Source of the DNA: a virus
IMG/VR virus record: IMGVR_UViG_3300034102_001632
Coordinates: 1 to 28,224 of that record
Length of the DNA stretch: 28,224 nucleotides
Reading direction: 5' to 3' (one strand)
This document shows, piece by piece, positions 28,155 to 28,224 of this stretch (the first letter of the stretch is position 1; every line of letters begins with the position of its first letter). The notes below the pieces were generated by a model, which had not been told where the DNA came from, did no database searches, and saw nothing but the letters and a program-made list of their open reading frames with translations. A program made the position numbers and the translations under genes.

Positions 28155-28174
28155 CTTACTACTCTTTTAAACAA

Positions 28175-28224
28175 ATGACTGCTTCAATTGCTTCACGTCA
28201 ACAACAATCGAATATTTGGGAACA
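28175..28224 (+). CDS. psbA: Photosystem II D1 protein, first 16 codons only
   Basis: ATG 28175 reads MTASIASRQQQSNIWE and runs off the window. D1 proteins of cyanobacteria and cyanophages start with a short variable polar stretch followed by Trp-Glu at about this position, before the first membrane helix. The long leader, the promoter and the neighbouring hli/petF operon fit psbA, the commonest cyanophage photosynthesis gene, which replaces host D1 during infection. Only the N-terminus is visible, so the call rests partly on context. Confidence 0.8.
   Translation, partial: MTASIASRQQQSNIWE

Noticed and set aside
1-28224. CRISPR arrays, insertion sequences, integrase or attachment sites
   Set aside because: No spaced direct-repeat series, transposase, terminal inverted repeats or integrase-like protein was seen on either strand.

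Overview
This window looks like part of a T4-like cyanophage (myovirus of marine Synechococcus/Prochlorococcus). The basis is a 7-tRNA set without encoded CCA, many tiny genes joined by ATGA-type overlaps, two high-light-inducible (hli) genes, petF, gnd, and what reads as the first codons of psbA at the right edge. Late-promoter-like CTAAATA / NATAAATA boxes are present, and so are host-like TTGACA-17-TATAAT promoters. Species cannot be assigned from sequence alone.

Layout. 1-1883: a leftward exported-protein gene cut by the window edge, then a rightward cell-wall hydrolase of the phage tail lysozyme type behind a structured leader, then two small genes. 1861-2480: a promoter, a leader that can fold as an H-type pseudoknot, and four tRNAs (Arg, Asn, Thr, Gly) separated by hairpins. 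2498-4504: a complete cyanobacterial-type outer-membrane porin and a small membrane protein. 4482-8725: small early-type genes, tRNAs Val, Ser and Pro, and gnd (6-phosphogluconate dehydrogenase).

8698-26215: a roughly 17.5 kb surface-carbohydrate island. It makes GDP-L-fucose (gmd, fcl) and carries about ten glycosyltransferase-like genes, including a GT10 fucosyltransferase-like protein that could use that sugar. It also has an FkbM-type and a three-domain methyltransferase, two sugar-nucleotide epimerase-like genes, and an unusual block: a sugar nucleotidyltransferase fused to a full 3,4-dihydroxy-2-butanone-4-phosphate synthase (RibB) domain, then a small-molecule kinase, a HAD phosphatase and a transaldolase-family aldolase. 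Each end of the island has a terminator whose hairpin overlaps the -35 box of the next promoter. No flippase, polymerase or exporter is present, so the product probably feeds into host machinery or decorates the virion (inference).

26197-27808: a compact photosynthesis/redox operon (hli, a 28-residue membrane peptide, petF, an unknown gene, a second hli, a Prx5-type peroxiredoxin) bounded by its own promoter and terminator. 27815-28224: a small gene, then a promoter, a long folded leader and the start of psbA.

Taken together (inference), the window combines cell-surface remodelling (porin plus glycan island) with maintenance of photosynthetic redox flow and pentose-phosphate metabolism. The best candidate for undescribed biology is the nucleotidyltransferase-RibB fusion and the three enzymes behind it.
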